Shown here: piece by piece, positions 52,531 through 62,800 of the stretch
How positions within the stretch are numbered: the first letter of the stretch is position 1
Layout: the number at the start of each line of letters is the position of its first letter
Origin: Myxococcales bacterium
GTDB lineage: Bacteria > Myxococcota > UBA727 > VGSZ01
Assembly: GCA_023248635.1 (NCBI GenBank)
Contig: JAHFED010000001.1
Location: 62,001-126,000, forward strand
Reading direction: 5' to 3'
Length of the DNA: 64,000 nt
Position numbers and translations under genes: made by a program
Notes under the pieces: generated by a model
Told to the model about the DNA's origin: nothing
The model's database searches: none
The model's input: only the letters and a program-made list of their open reading frames with translations

Positions 52531-54054
52531 GTGCTTTGCGTCGTCGTCGTCGCCCTCCTTGCTGGCCTGCCCGCCGTCCACCCGCCCTGTGGGACCCTGG
52601 CCTTGCGCGATCGCTCGTCGAGCCTGTTCAGCATCGGGTTCGCCGACCGACCCGCTGACGTCGACGTCGCCGACTCCGGGCTTCACCCGCTGAGGGTGCA
52701 CCGGGGAGCGGCGGCGAGCGGCGAGCAGGCGGCGCTGGTGCTCGCGGCCCTCGACGCAGCCTGGGCGTTGCAAATCGACGGCGCCGGCAACCTCGAGCCC
52801 CTGCCCGACACCGCCAACGCCGACGGCTTCGACGACGACGGCGGCGACGCTCGCTTGGACGTCTACCTTTCGCCCCTCCCCCCGGGGGTCGGCGCCCTGA
52901 CCGTCAGCGGCGGCAGCGGAGTCACGCGTCCGACCTTCATCGTGCTCGATCCCCAAACGCCCGACGACGTGCTCGCCGTGAGCGTGCACCACGAGTTCCA
53001 GCACGCCCTGCAGTTCGCCGTCGACGCCAACGAGAGCGCGATGTGGTTCGAATCCACCGCGGTGGCCTGGGAGGTCCGCGCCCATCCCGAGACGACGTCG
53101 TGGCTCGATCTGGTGCCAGCCTTTCAAGAGCAGCCGATGGCCCCTGTGTTCACCGACAGCGTGCACTTTGGGGTCGCCGCCGTCGACCCCACGTACGAGT
53201 ACGGCGCCGCCCTCTTCGCGCTGTACCTCGACGACGTCCACGGCGCCGGCGACGGGAGCTTGTGGCGCCGGCTGTGGCTGGGCTCGGCGCAACCCGCAGC
53301 CGGCGACCCCGACGACAACGAACCGGATTGGCTCGATGCGCTGGGCAGCGAGCCCGACGTCGACGTCCCGGCCCTGCTCCTCGACTTTGCGGGGTGGCGG
53401 GCCTTGGCTGGATCCTTGAGCGTCGACGGTGACGGCCCGGCGCTGGCTCTCGATGCCCGCGCCGATCTCGCGGGGCGTGCGATCCTGTTGGAAGGTCTGC
53501 GCGGGCAGGAGCGGGAGACCACCATCGCTGAAGGTCCCTTCGTGATGGGCTGCAGCGTGCACATCGGCACGGCCCCGCTGGGGCTCGACATCCCGGTGCG
53601 CATCGAAGCCAGCAGCGTCGACGACCACGAGCTCGGCATCAGCGTCGTCGTCGTCGACCGCGTCGCCCGGGTGGCCACGCGGACCACTTCGAGCATCGCC
53701 AGCGCCGTGGCCATCGACGTCGACGTCCCGCGCGGGCTGACGCTGGTGGCGAGCATCTGTGACCTCTCCGCCGCTGACGCCGACGACGACCCGGTCTTTG
53801 CGCCCGTGCTCTTGAGGCTCGCCCGGCGCGACCTGCCGCCCGGCGAGGGTGAGGGCGAAGGAGAGGGAGAAGGGGAGGGAGAAGGCGACGACGTCGTCGT
53901 CCCTGATTGTTCGTGTCAGGCGTCGTCGGGAGACCCCATGGTGCAGCGGCGCTCGATCGGCGTGCTGGGGCTGCTGGTCGGCGGCTTCGGCTTTGGCGTG
54001 CGCGGGTGGCGGGCCTGGAAAAGACGACGGCTCTACCGAGATCGCAAGCGCTGA
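52531..54054 (+). CDS. MXAN_6640-like putative secreted metalloprotease
   Basis: 507 residues with a GTG start and a short signal peptide (MLCVVVVALLAGLPAVHPPC). The zinc-binding motif HEFQH sits in VSVHHEFQHALQFAVDANESAMWFESTAVAWE, with a downstream Glu fitting a gluzincin-like site. This matches my memory of the MXAN_6640 family putative metalloproteases. After beta-rich domains comes a Gly-Glu tract. The terminus is PDCSCQASSG, then a hydrophobic stretch and a basic tail, a MYXO-CTERM-like anchor. It is probably cell-surface attached. It converges on ylxR where infB would normally follow. Confidence 0.8.
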   Translation: MLCVVVVALLAGLPAVHPPCGTLALRDRSSSLFSIGFADRPADVDVADSGLHPLRVHRGAAASGEQAALVLAALDAAWALQIDGAGNLEPLPDTANADGFDDDGGDARLDVYLSPLPPGVGALTVSGGSGVTRPTFIVLDPQTPDDVLAVSVHHEFQHALQFAVDANESAMWFESTAVAWEVRAHPETTSWLDLVPAFQEQPMAPVFTDSVHFGVAAVDPTYEYGAALFALYLDDVHGAGDGSLWRRLWLGSAQPAAGDPDDNEPDWLDALGSEPDVDVPALLLDFAGWRALAGSLSVDGDGPALALDARADLAGRAILLEGLRGQERETTIAEGPFVMGCSVHIGTAPLGLDIPVRIEASSVDDHELGISVVVVDRVARVATRTTSSIASAVAIDVDVPRGLTLVASICDLSAADADDDPVFAPVLLRLARRDLPPGEGEGEGEGEGEGEGDDVVVPDCSCQASSGDPMVQRRSIGVLGLLVGGFGFGVRGWRAWKRRRLYRDRKR

Positions 54055-54103
54055 TCCCTTCTTGGTGACGCGCAAGCGGGCAAGCGACCCTCAGCGACGG
54101 GGC

Positions 54104-54781
54104 TCAAACGGTGGGCACGGACCAGACGCCAGCGACGTCGATGCAGCGCGCGATGGCCGTTTTCAGGCCGGCGACGCCGTGTCCCTTGAGCACGCCTACG
54201 ACGCCGACAGGACGAACGCCGAGGGCCGCGCCGATGACGTCCATGGAGGGCAAGGGCAGGGTTTCGACGCCGGGCAGGGACTCTTTGACCTCGTGCAGGG
54301 AGTTCTCCGAGAGATCGACCGACAGACCGACGAAGGCCAGGTTTAGCTGGCGTCGGGCAGCGTCGTCGCGTCCCAGGATCAGGTCGCCCTGGCGGCGCAG
54401 GAGACCCAGGCGCGCGAGGACCTCGGCGTTGAGCAAGGCGCGCACTTGAACTCGCAACGCAGGCCCATCGAAGACGACGGCGGCGTCGAAGGCCCGGGCG
54501 AAGCCTCCGTGCTTGGGATCGGTGGATTTCTCGAGACAGGCTTTGGAGGTGCAGACCCAGGCACCGCGACCCGGGAGACGGGCGGCTACGTCGAAGCCGA
54601 GACCGCCGTCGACGGAGCGGGCGAAGCGCAAGAGCTCGGTGGGCACCTTGGAGGCGCGGCAGACAATGCACATGCGGAAGGGTTCGTCGTGGTCGAGGGC
54701 GGCGCGACGGCGTCCTTTCTTCGTGCCTCTCTTCTTCTTGCCGGGGGCGGCGGGTGGATCTGGCGGTTTTATTGCGCCCAT
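54104..54781 (-). CDS. ylxR: YlxR family RNA-binding protein with L7Ae-like C-terminus
   Basis: 225 residues from the ATG with a GGGGAGG site (MGAIKPPDPP); an ATG 11 codons upstream is in frame. A Lys/Pro-rich leader is followed by the DUF448/YlxR domain (residues about 36-105): FRMCIVCRASKVPTELLRFARS, LPGRGAWVCTSKACLEKS. The C-terminal half (LLNAEVLARLGLLRRQGDLILGRDD) resembles an L7Ae-type module. YlxR normally sits in a nusA-ylxR-infB operon; here a 337-bp spacer separates it from nusA and no infB follows. Confidence 0.88.
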   Translation of the reverse strand: MGAIKPPDPPAAPGKKKRGTKKGRRRAALDHDEPFRMCIVCRASKVPTELLRFARSVDGGLGFDVAARLPGRGAWVCTSKACLEKSTDPKHGGFARAFDAAVVFDGPALRVQVRALLNAEVLARLGLLRRQGDLILGRDDAARRQLNLAFVGLSVDLSENSLHEVKESLPGVETLPLPSMDVIGAALGVRPVGVVGVLKGHGVAGLKTAIARCIDVAGVWSVPTV

Positions 54782-54940
54782 CAGCAGACCTCCCCGCACA
54801 ATTGGATGACTCATTTCACATGCTGATATACAGCAATCAAAAGAACCGGTTTCACTGAATCGGCTGATGGTGAATGTTTGCAGCCACCGAAGTGGTTTGC
54901 CAGCCTGACGCCACCATCACGGCCCGGGAGAAGACGAGAA

Positions 54941-54955
54941 TGAGAACCGTTCTCA
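54941..54955. promoter_or_regulatory. Fur-box-like 7-1-7 palindrome in the ylxR-nusA spacer
   Basis: TGAGAAC-C-GTTCTCA is a perfect 7-1-7 palindrome resembling iron-regulator (Fur) half-sites. It lies in a low-GC intergenic stretch (54782-55118). No iron gene or small ORF follows on either strand. Confidence 0.35.
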
Positions 54956-55057
54956 ATATTCCGCCCACCACCCGCCCCCCGCCCTTTAGGGAGGGGCCCA
55001 GCTAACTCTGCCTGAAAAATCTGTCAATGATTATCTTCTGCGGGAGATGTTTCTTAT

Positions 55058-55098
55058 CGCTGAGAGATCATTTCTGCGGCGGAAATGATCTCTCAGCG
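55058..55098 (-). terminator. Perfect 17-bp hairpin downstream of nusA
   Basis: CGCTGAGAGATCATTTC and its complement flank a 7-base loop. It starts 21 bp after the nusA stop but lacks a U-tract, so it may act as a rho-dependent or processing site, or be the end of a small insertion. The spacer is otherwise AT-richer than the surroundings. Confidence 0.45.
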
Positions 55099-55118
55099 AC
55101 GACATCGACGTCCTCCCC

Positions 55119-56876
<1,758 letters not shown>

Positions 56877-56898
56877 GGCGCACCTTGGGTTCGTGAGG

Positions 56899-57546
56899 TC
56901 AGGACTCTGAGGGGGTGCCAGACGGGGGCGGGGTCCGGCCGGGCTTCTTCTTCGACGACGACGGCGACAGCGACAGCGAGGATCGGGGCGTCGACTTGCC
57001 GGTGCGGTTGCCCTTGCCACCGGGCTTGCCGCGCTCTTGGAACTCGTAGACGACGTGCACGTGGTCGAGCTCGGCGAAAGAGGCGCGCACACCATCGACC
57101 ACGATGCCGTCGGCGTCGGCGGCGTCGAGGGTACCGAGCAGGCTCCTGCGCTCGAGCTTGAGGCGGGCCTTCACCTTGCTGCCGACGACGTCGACGAAGT
57201 GGCTCTTCTTGGTGAGGGGGCGGTCGACGCCGGGGGAACCGACCTCGAGCTCCCACCGATCTTTGAAGAGGGGGGAGCTGTTGTCTTCGACGTCGAGGAG
57301 ATCACCGAGCAGGTGATTGAGTTTCTGCAGCTCGGCCATGGTCACGCCCTTGCCTGGCGTGACGCCCGCGTGGGGACGATCGACCGACAGCCGCAGCAGA
57401 TCGTTGGTCTTGCCGCGCACAAGCTGCAGCACGACCAGATCGAGACCGGCACCCGCACACACCGGCTCGATGAGCGCGCGCAGCTGTTCTTCGACGCCCG
57501 TCAGGGGGTCGAGAAAGGGCTCAAAAGCAGCGTTCGACGACGTCAT
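56899..57546 (-). CDS. rimP: Ribosome maturation factor RimP
   Basis: 215 residues from the ATG giving MTSSNAAFEPFLDPLTGVEEQL. Family features: the alpha-beta N-terminal domain (LDLVVLQLVRGKTNDLLRLSVDRP), the LEVGSPGVDRPLTKKSHF loop, and the SH3-like C-terminal domain (GTLDAADADGIVVDG, FAELDHVHVVYEF). It helps assemble the small ribosomal subunit. A Lys/Ser/Pro-rich tail of about 35 residues extends beyond the usual length. First gene of the rimP-nusA pair. Confidence 0.93.
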   Translation of the reverse strand: MTSSNAAFEPFLDPLTGVEEQLRALIEPVCAGAGLDLVVLQLVRGKTNDLLRLSVDRPHAGVTPGKGVTMAELQKLNHLLGDLLDVEDNSSPLFKDRWELEVGSPGVDRPLTKKSHFVDVVGSKVKARLKLERRSLLGTLDAADADGIVVDGVRASFAELDHVHVVYEFQERGKPGGKGNRTGKSTPRSSLSLSPSSSKKKPGRTPPPSGTPSES

Positions 57547-57770
57547 CACCACACCCGAGAGACCGAAGCGAAGCAGAAAGCGCGACGCGCGCAGGGCCTG
57601 GTTCCAACTCTCCGCGGAGAAAAGGACCCAGAGCCCAGCTCCGGCGGCCACGATGTGGTTGCTGGTGCTGGCGACATCAACCTTCTGCGAGCGGCCCAAG
57701 GGACCCGAGGAGCGAAGACGTCGTCACGCTGCGCGTGAATGTCTACGTCCTAGCAAGAACGCCCGCGCCG

Positions 57771-58895
57771 TCAACGCCCCCGCTTCTGGGCCTCGCCTTG
57801 CACGAGTTGGCCACAAGCGCCCTGCACATCGCGCCCGCGGTTGTTTCTCGTCGTCAAAACGCCCCGGAACTCGCGCAGCACGAGCTCGTCGTACAAGCGC
57901 TTGGAGAAGCTGGCGATCCAGGCGTCGTCTGGGGCCTTGTGGCTGGTGCGGCCGTGCTCGTTCAGGGGGATCAAGTTCAGATTGGCAGGCAAGCCGGCGG
58001 CGAAATCGGCCAGGCGGCGGGCGTCGTCGTCGCCGTCGTTTTCGCCGTGCAAGAGCACGTAAGCCAACAGCACTTTTTCGCCACGGCGGTAGGGATAGTG
58101 CTCGAGGGTTTTTTTCAGCACCCCGAGATTCCAGGCCCGGTTCACCGGCATGATCCTCGATCGGGTGGCGTCGTCGGCGGCGTTGATGCTGACGGCCAGC
58201 AAAGGGCGCACGGCCAACTGCGCGAAGCGCTCGATCTGCGGCACCAGCCCCGACGTCGACACGGTGATCCGTTTTTCGCTGAGCCCGATCCCGCGTTCGT
58301 CGCAGAGGATCTCGACGGCGCGGGCGACGTGCTCAAGGTTGTGCAGCGGCTCGCCCATGCCCATGAACACCAGGTTCAACTCGTGCCCCGTCGACGGCCC
58401 CTTCGCGCGCATCAAGGCCAACACCTGCCCGACGATCTCGCCGGCGCTGAGGTTGCGCACGATGCCCATGGTCCCCGTCGCGCAGAAGGTGCAGCCCATC
58501 GCGCAGCCCACCTGCGACGAGATGCAGAAGGTCGTCCGCGGCGTCTTCACATGGGTGCGCGGCATGTGCACCCCCTCGATCTTGTGGCCGTCGGCGGTCA
58601 GCAGAACCATGCGGGTGGCGCCGTCGTCGGAGGGCACTTCTTCAACGACCCGGGGCAACGAGCGATCGGTGCGATCGAGCAGCAGCCGCGCCCGCTTGCC
58701 GACGTCGACGCCGTCGTCGTTCCATGCTGCGATCCTCTGGATCCGGGCAAATAGTTGCACTGCGGAACCGTTGAAGTCTGCCTCCTTTGCCATGGACTCA
58801 ATCTCGCCGGGATTGAGGGCCCACAATGACGGTAGCCCGGCCGGTTCGGGAGCCGGTTTGAGGCTGCGGACGTCGTCGACGATGGCCAGCGTCAC
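57771..58895 (-). CDS. rlmN: Dual-specificity RNA methyltransferase RlmN
   Basis: 374 residues. Radical-SAM enzyme with the cluster motif CAMGCTFC, the MGMGEPLHNLEHV segment, VSTSGLVPQI and LLAVSINAADDATRS signatures, and the C-terminal NRGRDVQGACGQL with the methyl-carrying Cys. It methylates A2503 of 23S rRNA and A37 of some tRNAs. The gene stands alone between rimP and tRNA-Ala. About 110 bp separate its start from the tRNA. Confidence 0.95.
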   Translation of the reverse strand: MTLAIVDDVRSLKPAPEPAGLPSLWALNPGEIESMAKEADFNGSAVQLFARIQRIAAWNDDGVDVGKRARLLLDRTDRSLPRVVEEVPSDDGATRMVLLTADGHKIEGVHMPRTHVKTPRTTFCISSQVGCAMGCTFCATGTMGIVRNLSAGEIVGQVLALMRAKGPSTGHELNLVFMGMGEPLHNLEHVARAVEILCDERGIGLSEKRITVSTSGLVPQIERFAQLAVRPLLAVSINAADDATRSRIMPVNRAWNLGVLKKTLEHYPYRRGEKVLLAYVLLHGENDGDDDARRLADFAAGLPANLNLIPLNEHGRTSHKAPDDAWIASFSKRLYDELVLREFRGVLTTRNNRGRDVQGACGQLVQGEAQKRGR

Positions 58896-59002
58896 GGCTC
58901 AAACCTCGTTGTGTCGCCAGAACGACCCGGGTTTACATACCGATGTTTGGGGCGTCGGCACCCGACAAACGACAACGGACGCCGAAGCGTCCGCTGATCC
59001 TT

Positions 59003-59078
59003 TGGTGGAGCTGACAGGGATCGAACCTGCGACCTCTACAATGCGAATGTAGCGCTCTCCCAACTGAGCTACAACCCC
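59003..59078 (-). tRNA. tRNA-Ala (anticodon CGC)
   Basis: 76 nt including an encoded CCA end. Acceptor GGGGTTG/CAGCTCC, D-arm AGCTCAGTTGGGAGAGC, anticodon stem CTACA/TGTAG around loop TTCGCAT (anticodon CGC, decoding GCG), and T-arm GCAGG-TTCGATC-CCTGT. Read on the reverse strand. Confidence 0.95.
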
Positions 59079-59174
59079 GAAGGAACGCACTATTTAGGCA
59101 TCGGTCCCGCGCCTGTCAACGGCTGAGAAGCGGAGCTCGCCGGCGTCGCCGCTGACGAGACGCGCTCGCCCCGA

Positions 59175-59648
59175 TCAGGCGTGCTCGTAGTGGAATTCGT
59201 CTTTCTTCGCGTTGAAGTTGCCGCGGAAGAGCTCGGTACCGGACTTGGCATCCAACACGGCGACGTGCTCGTGCTCTTTGCCGACGGCGTGAATCACCAG
59301 GGCGTTGACGTCGTGATGGCTGTTCTGGCCGGGCACCTTGATCAGGTGCACGTGCACATCTTTCGCGCCGACGAAGCCACCCTTGTAGCCAGCGATCACG
59401 TGGTTGACGGCGTCGTTGGTGGGGCCGTTTGCCGCGATGCCGTGCTTGGCCAGCTCGGCTTCGCGGGTAGCGACGTTGGTCGAGAGGCGCACTCCGCCGA
59501 CCTCGAAGCCGTCTTTGGTCTGGAAGCTGGTCTTCACATGCTCGAGCACGGCCTTGCGATCGGTGCTGAGGTGATTGTCCTTGCCGGCGGAGGTGACGTT
59601 GTGGTGCACGCCGTTGCTGGTGGTGTTGGGAACGCGCTTCATCTCCAT
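59175..59648 (-). CDS. His-rich hypothetical protein
   Basis: 157 residues starting MEMKRVPNTTSNGVHHNV, no signal peptide. The C-terminal half is unusually His-rich (DVHVHLIKVPGQNSHHDVNALVIHAVGKEHEHVAVLD, ending EFHYEHA), which could bind metal. No family is recognised. Isolated between tRNA-Ala and the large Kelch protein. Confidence 0.6.
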   Translation of the reverse strand: MEMKRVPNTTSNGVHHNVTSAGKDNHLSTDRKAVLEHVKTSFQTKDGFEVGGVRLSTNVATREAELAKHGIAANGPTNDAVNHVIAGYKGGFVGAKDVHVHLIKVPGQNSHHDVNALVIHAVGKEHEHVAVLDAKSGTELFRGNFNAKKDEFHYEHA

Positions 59649-59840
59649 GACGGGACTCCTTGTGTTCCGGCAAAAGGCCGGCGGGCAGTTTTGACATGCC
59701 TTCGCAAAAGAGGGGGCCGCCGGGCCAAGAGTTCACGACGTTGTTTCGAGATGGTCACCGACCGACCGGCCGTCATCGACGGCGCTTCCGTCTGGCCGCC
59801 GCTGGTCGCTTTTCGGGGGCGCGGGGAAACGAAGGGGCGC

Positions 59841-59890
59841 GACGGGTCAGGGTGTGTAGCTCGACGACGGGTCAGGGTGTGTAGCTCGAC
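59841..59890. repeat. 25-bp tandem duplication at the end of the Kelch gene
   Basis: GACGGGTCAGGGTGTGTAGCTCGAC occurs twice in tandem (59841-59865, 59866-59890). The inner copy covers the stop codon (59872-59874), so the duplication adds no residues. It is a slippage-type local duplication. Confidence 0.8.
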
Positions 59891-62800
59891 CCGTTGTTCA
59901 AGAAGGCGTTGTCGGCGAGGCCGCCCCACACGATCATTTTTCCGCCGATGACGACGGCGGAGTGCCCGGAGCGGGCCGGTGGTGCTCCCGCCGTGGCGAT
60001 GGGCGACCACAGGTCATTCGCCACTGCATAGCGCCCGCCGCCCCCGAGGAAGGTCGTGCCGTTGAAGCCCCCCTGAAAGATCGCCCGACCATTGATGGCG
60101 ACGCCGACGTGCCGGGTGCGTGCCCCCGGGGCCCCCGTCGTCGGCAACGTGCGCCAGGTGTTCGACGCCGCGGAGTACATGAACGCCTCGGCCTCGGGAC
60201 CCAAAGCGCCCTGACCGCCTTCGACTACGACGCGGGTCCCGATCACCGCCGACGGCGCGCTCGAGAAAACCGCCGGGGCCGCTGCAGCCGCGCTCCACAG
60301 GTTGGTGGTGAGGTTGAACAGGAAGGCGTCGGAGAGGAAGGCCGTCCCGTTGAACCCGCCGGCGACGAAGACACTGCCTTTGGCGCCGCCGACGGTGGGC
60401 AAGAAGCTCACCGCGGCATTGAAACGTGCGCTCGGAGCACCCCCCGCGGGGAGCGCCACCCACGTGTTGGCCACAGCAGGGTCGGGGTCGTCCGGAATGT
60501 AGAGCGCGCCGTCTCCGAGCGCGGTGCCATCGCTGGTGGCGCCGCCGAAGACGAAGACACGATCCGTCGTCGCCGTCACCGCCGCGAAGGCCCGGGCCGA
60601 TGGCGCCCCCGTGGCCGTCGTCGCCGTCCAGGTGCCAGTGTCGGTGTTGAGCACCGCGCCGTCGCCCAGCGCCGTCTGTGCGCTGTTCAAGCCGCCCCAG
60701 ACCACCATGCGGGGGCCCACCGCCGCCACATGATGGCTGCTGCGCGCGCTGGGGGGAGCGCCAGCCACGGGGAGCGTTGCCCAGGTGTTGGTGCCGGCAT
60801 TGAAGACGCCGCCGTCGGCGCGCGCGCCGTTGGCGTCGGCACCGCCGAAGATGAACATCTTGGAACCGACGGCCACCGCGCTGTGATCGGTGCGGCTCGC
60901 GGGTGCGCCAAAGGCGGGGAGAGTCGTCCAGAAGTTCGTCTCACCGACGATGGTGAGCAAACCGCCGTTGACGGCGACGCCACCAGAGACGACGGGCACC
61001 AGCGTCCGGGCGTCGACGGCGTCGAGGGCAGCCGCGTTGGCCGTGCGCCCCTGGAAGGTCTGACCCGGCAGGGCTGCGCCCGACAAGTCGTAGACGACAA
61101 GGTAGCTGACCTCGCTGGGACCGGTGATGCGCTCCCCGAGCCCGGTGAATTGCGCAGGTCCGTGCAAGGCACTGAAGGTCAGGGTGCCGCCCAGGGCCAC
61201 ATCGCCACCTGAGATTTCTCCATCGCCATCGACGTCCCGAATGAGATTGATCCCGGCAACCCCGGTGACGTCGTTGCCCGTGCCTGCGCCGGTGACCGAG
61301 AACGAGTTGACGACGACGTCTTCGCCGCCGGCGACGGACACCGTGACCTGGGCGACGACGACGCTGCCATCGGTGGGGTGCACGCTTTGGGGTGCTGGAT
61401 TCTGGGTGCCGACCTTCACCACCAGGGGATTCAGCCGCACCGTCAGGCTCGCGCTGGTGGCTGTACCAGACGTCGTCACCGGGCTGTTGCTGCTCACCCC
61501 GTGAGCACCCACCGCGAGACCGCCGAGGACGGCGTTCAGCGTCTCGTTGCCGGCCGCCGTGCCCGTGAGGTCGTACTCGACGATGTAGTTGACCGTGGCT
61601 GTGGCCGCGATGACGTCGTTGATCCCGCCGAAGGTCACCGTGCCGTTGTCGCTGCCGTAGACCTCGTCGCTGCCGAGCTGCACGTCTGGCGCCGAAACTG
61701 TGCCGTCGCCGTCGACGTCCTCGAAGATCCGCACTGCGTCAACGTCGCCAGCGTCGTCGGCTGTGCCGCCGGCCCGCAGGACGATGCCATCGAAGACCAC
61801 GTCTTCGACGGCGCTGGCGGTCAACTGGAACTGCAACACCGACGCGCCGAGGGTGCTGGCGCTGACGATGGCCGCGCCGGGCGTGTGCACGCCCGCCGCC
61901 AGCGTCAAGCTGCCCCGATTCTGAATGGTCTTGGCGGCGCCCGTGGCGCTGCCGCCCGCGACGATGGGGGCATTGCTCGACACCCCGCGGCCCGTGAAGG
62001 ACAGCGCCGCCAAAGCCGCGTTCAAGGTCTGGCCGGGTGCCCCGTCCCCCGACAACTGGTAGCGCACCAGGAAGCTCGTCTGGCTCGCCGCCGGGAGCAC
62101 GCCAAGATTGCGAAAGACCGCCACGCCGTTGTCTTCGGCGAAACCGGCCACGCTGCCCACCAGCACGTCGCCGACGCCCACATGCCCGTTGCGGTCTGCA
62201 TCGGTGAACAGCTCGACCGTGGTCACCGCGCTCGCATCGTCGACGCTGCCCCCGGCGCGAACGTCGACTTCGTCGCCCGCGATGGACTCGATGCCGTTGG
62301 TGGTGACCGTGAACTGGAAGAGCTCGAGGTTGGCGGCGTTGGCCGCGATCACGCTCGAGCCCGGGGTGTTGGCGCCGAGCACCACGGTCATCGCCCCGGC
62401 CCCTTGAATCTGCTTCACGCTGCCGTTGGCGGCGCCGCTGACGGCGACGATGCCGCCGCTGGCCACCCCGGCGGCGGTGACACCAGCGCCGACGACGGCG
62501 CTTTGGAAGGTTTGTCCCGGCTGGCCACCGCCAGCCAGATCCCAGGTCACCAGCAGCGAGCGCGTCTCACCACGCCCGATGCGCACCGCGAACCCGGTCA
62601 GCGTCGCGGTGCCGTTGTCGCTGTTGAAGCCGGTGGCCAGCGCGAGCGGGTCGGCATCGGGGTCGAGGTTGCCGTCGGCGTCGGCGTCGTCGAAGAGCGC
62701 GACTCCGTCGACGAGGGCGGCGTCGTCGGCGGTGCCAGCAGCCCGGATGACGAGCGCGGAGACGTCGATGTCTTCGACGGTGGATGCCGTGAGGTTGAGC

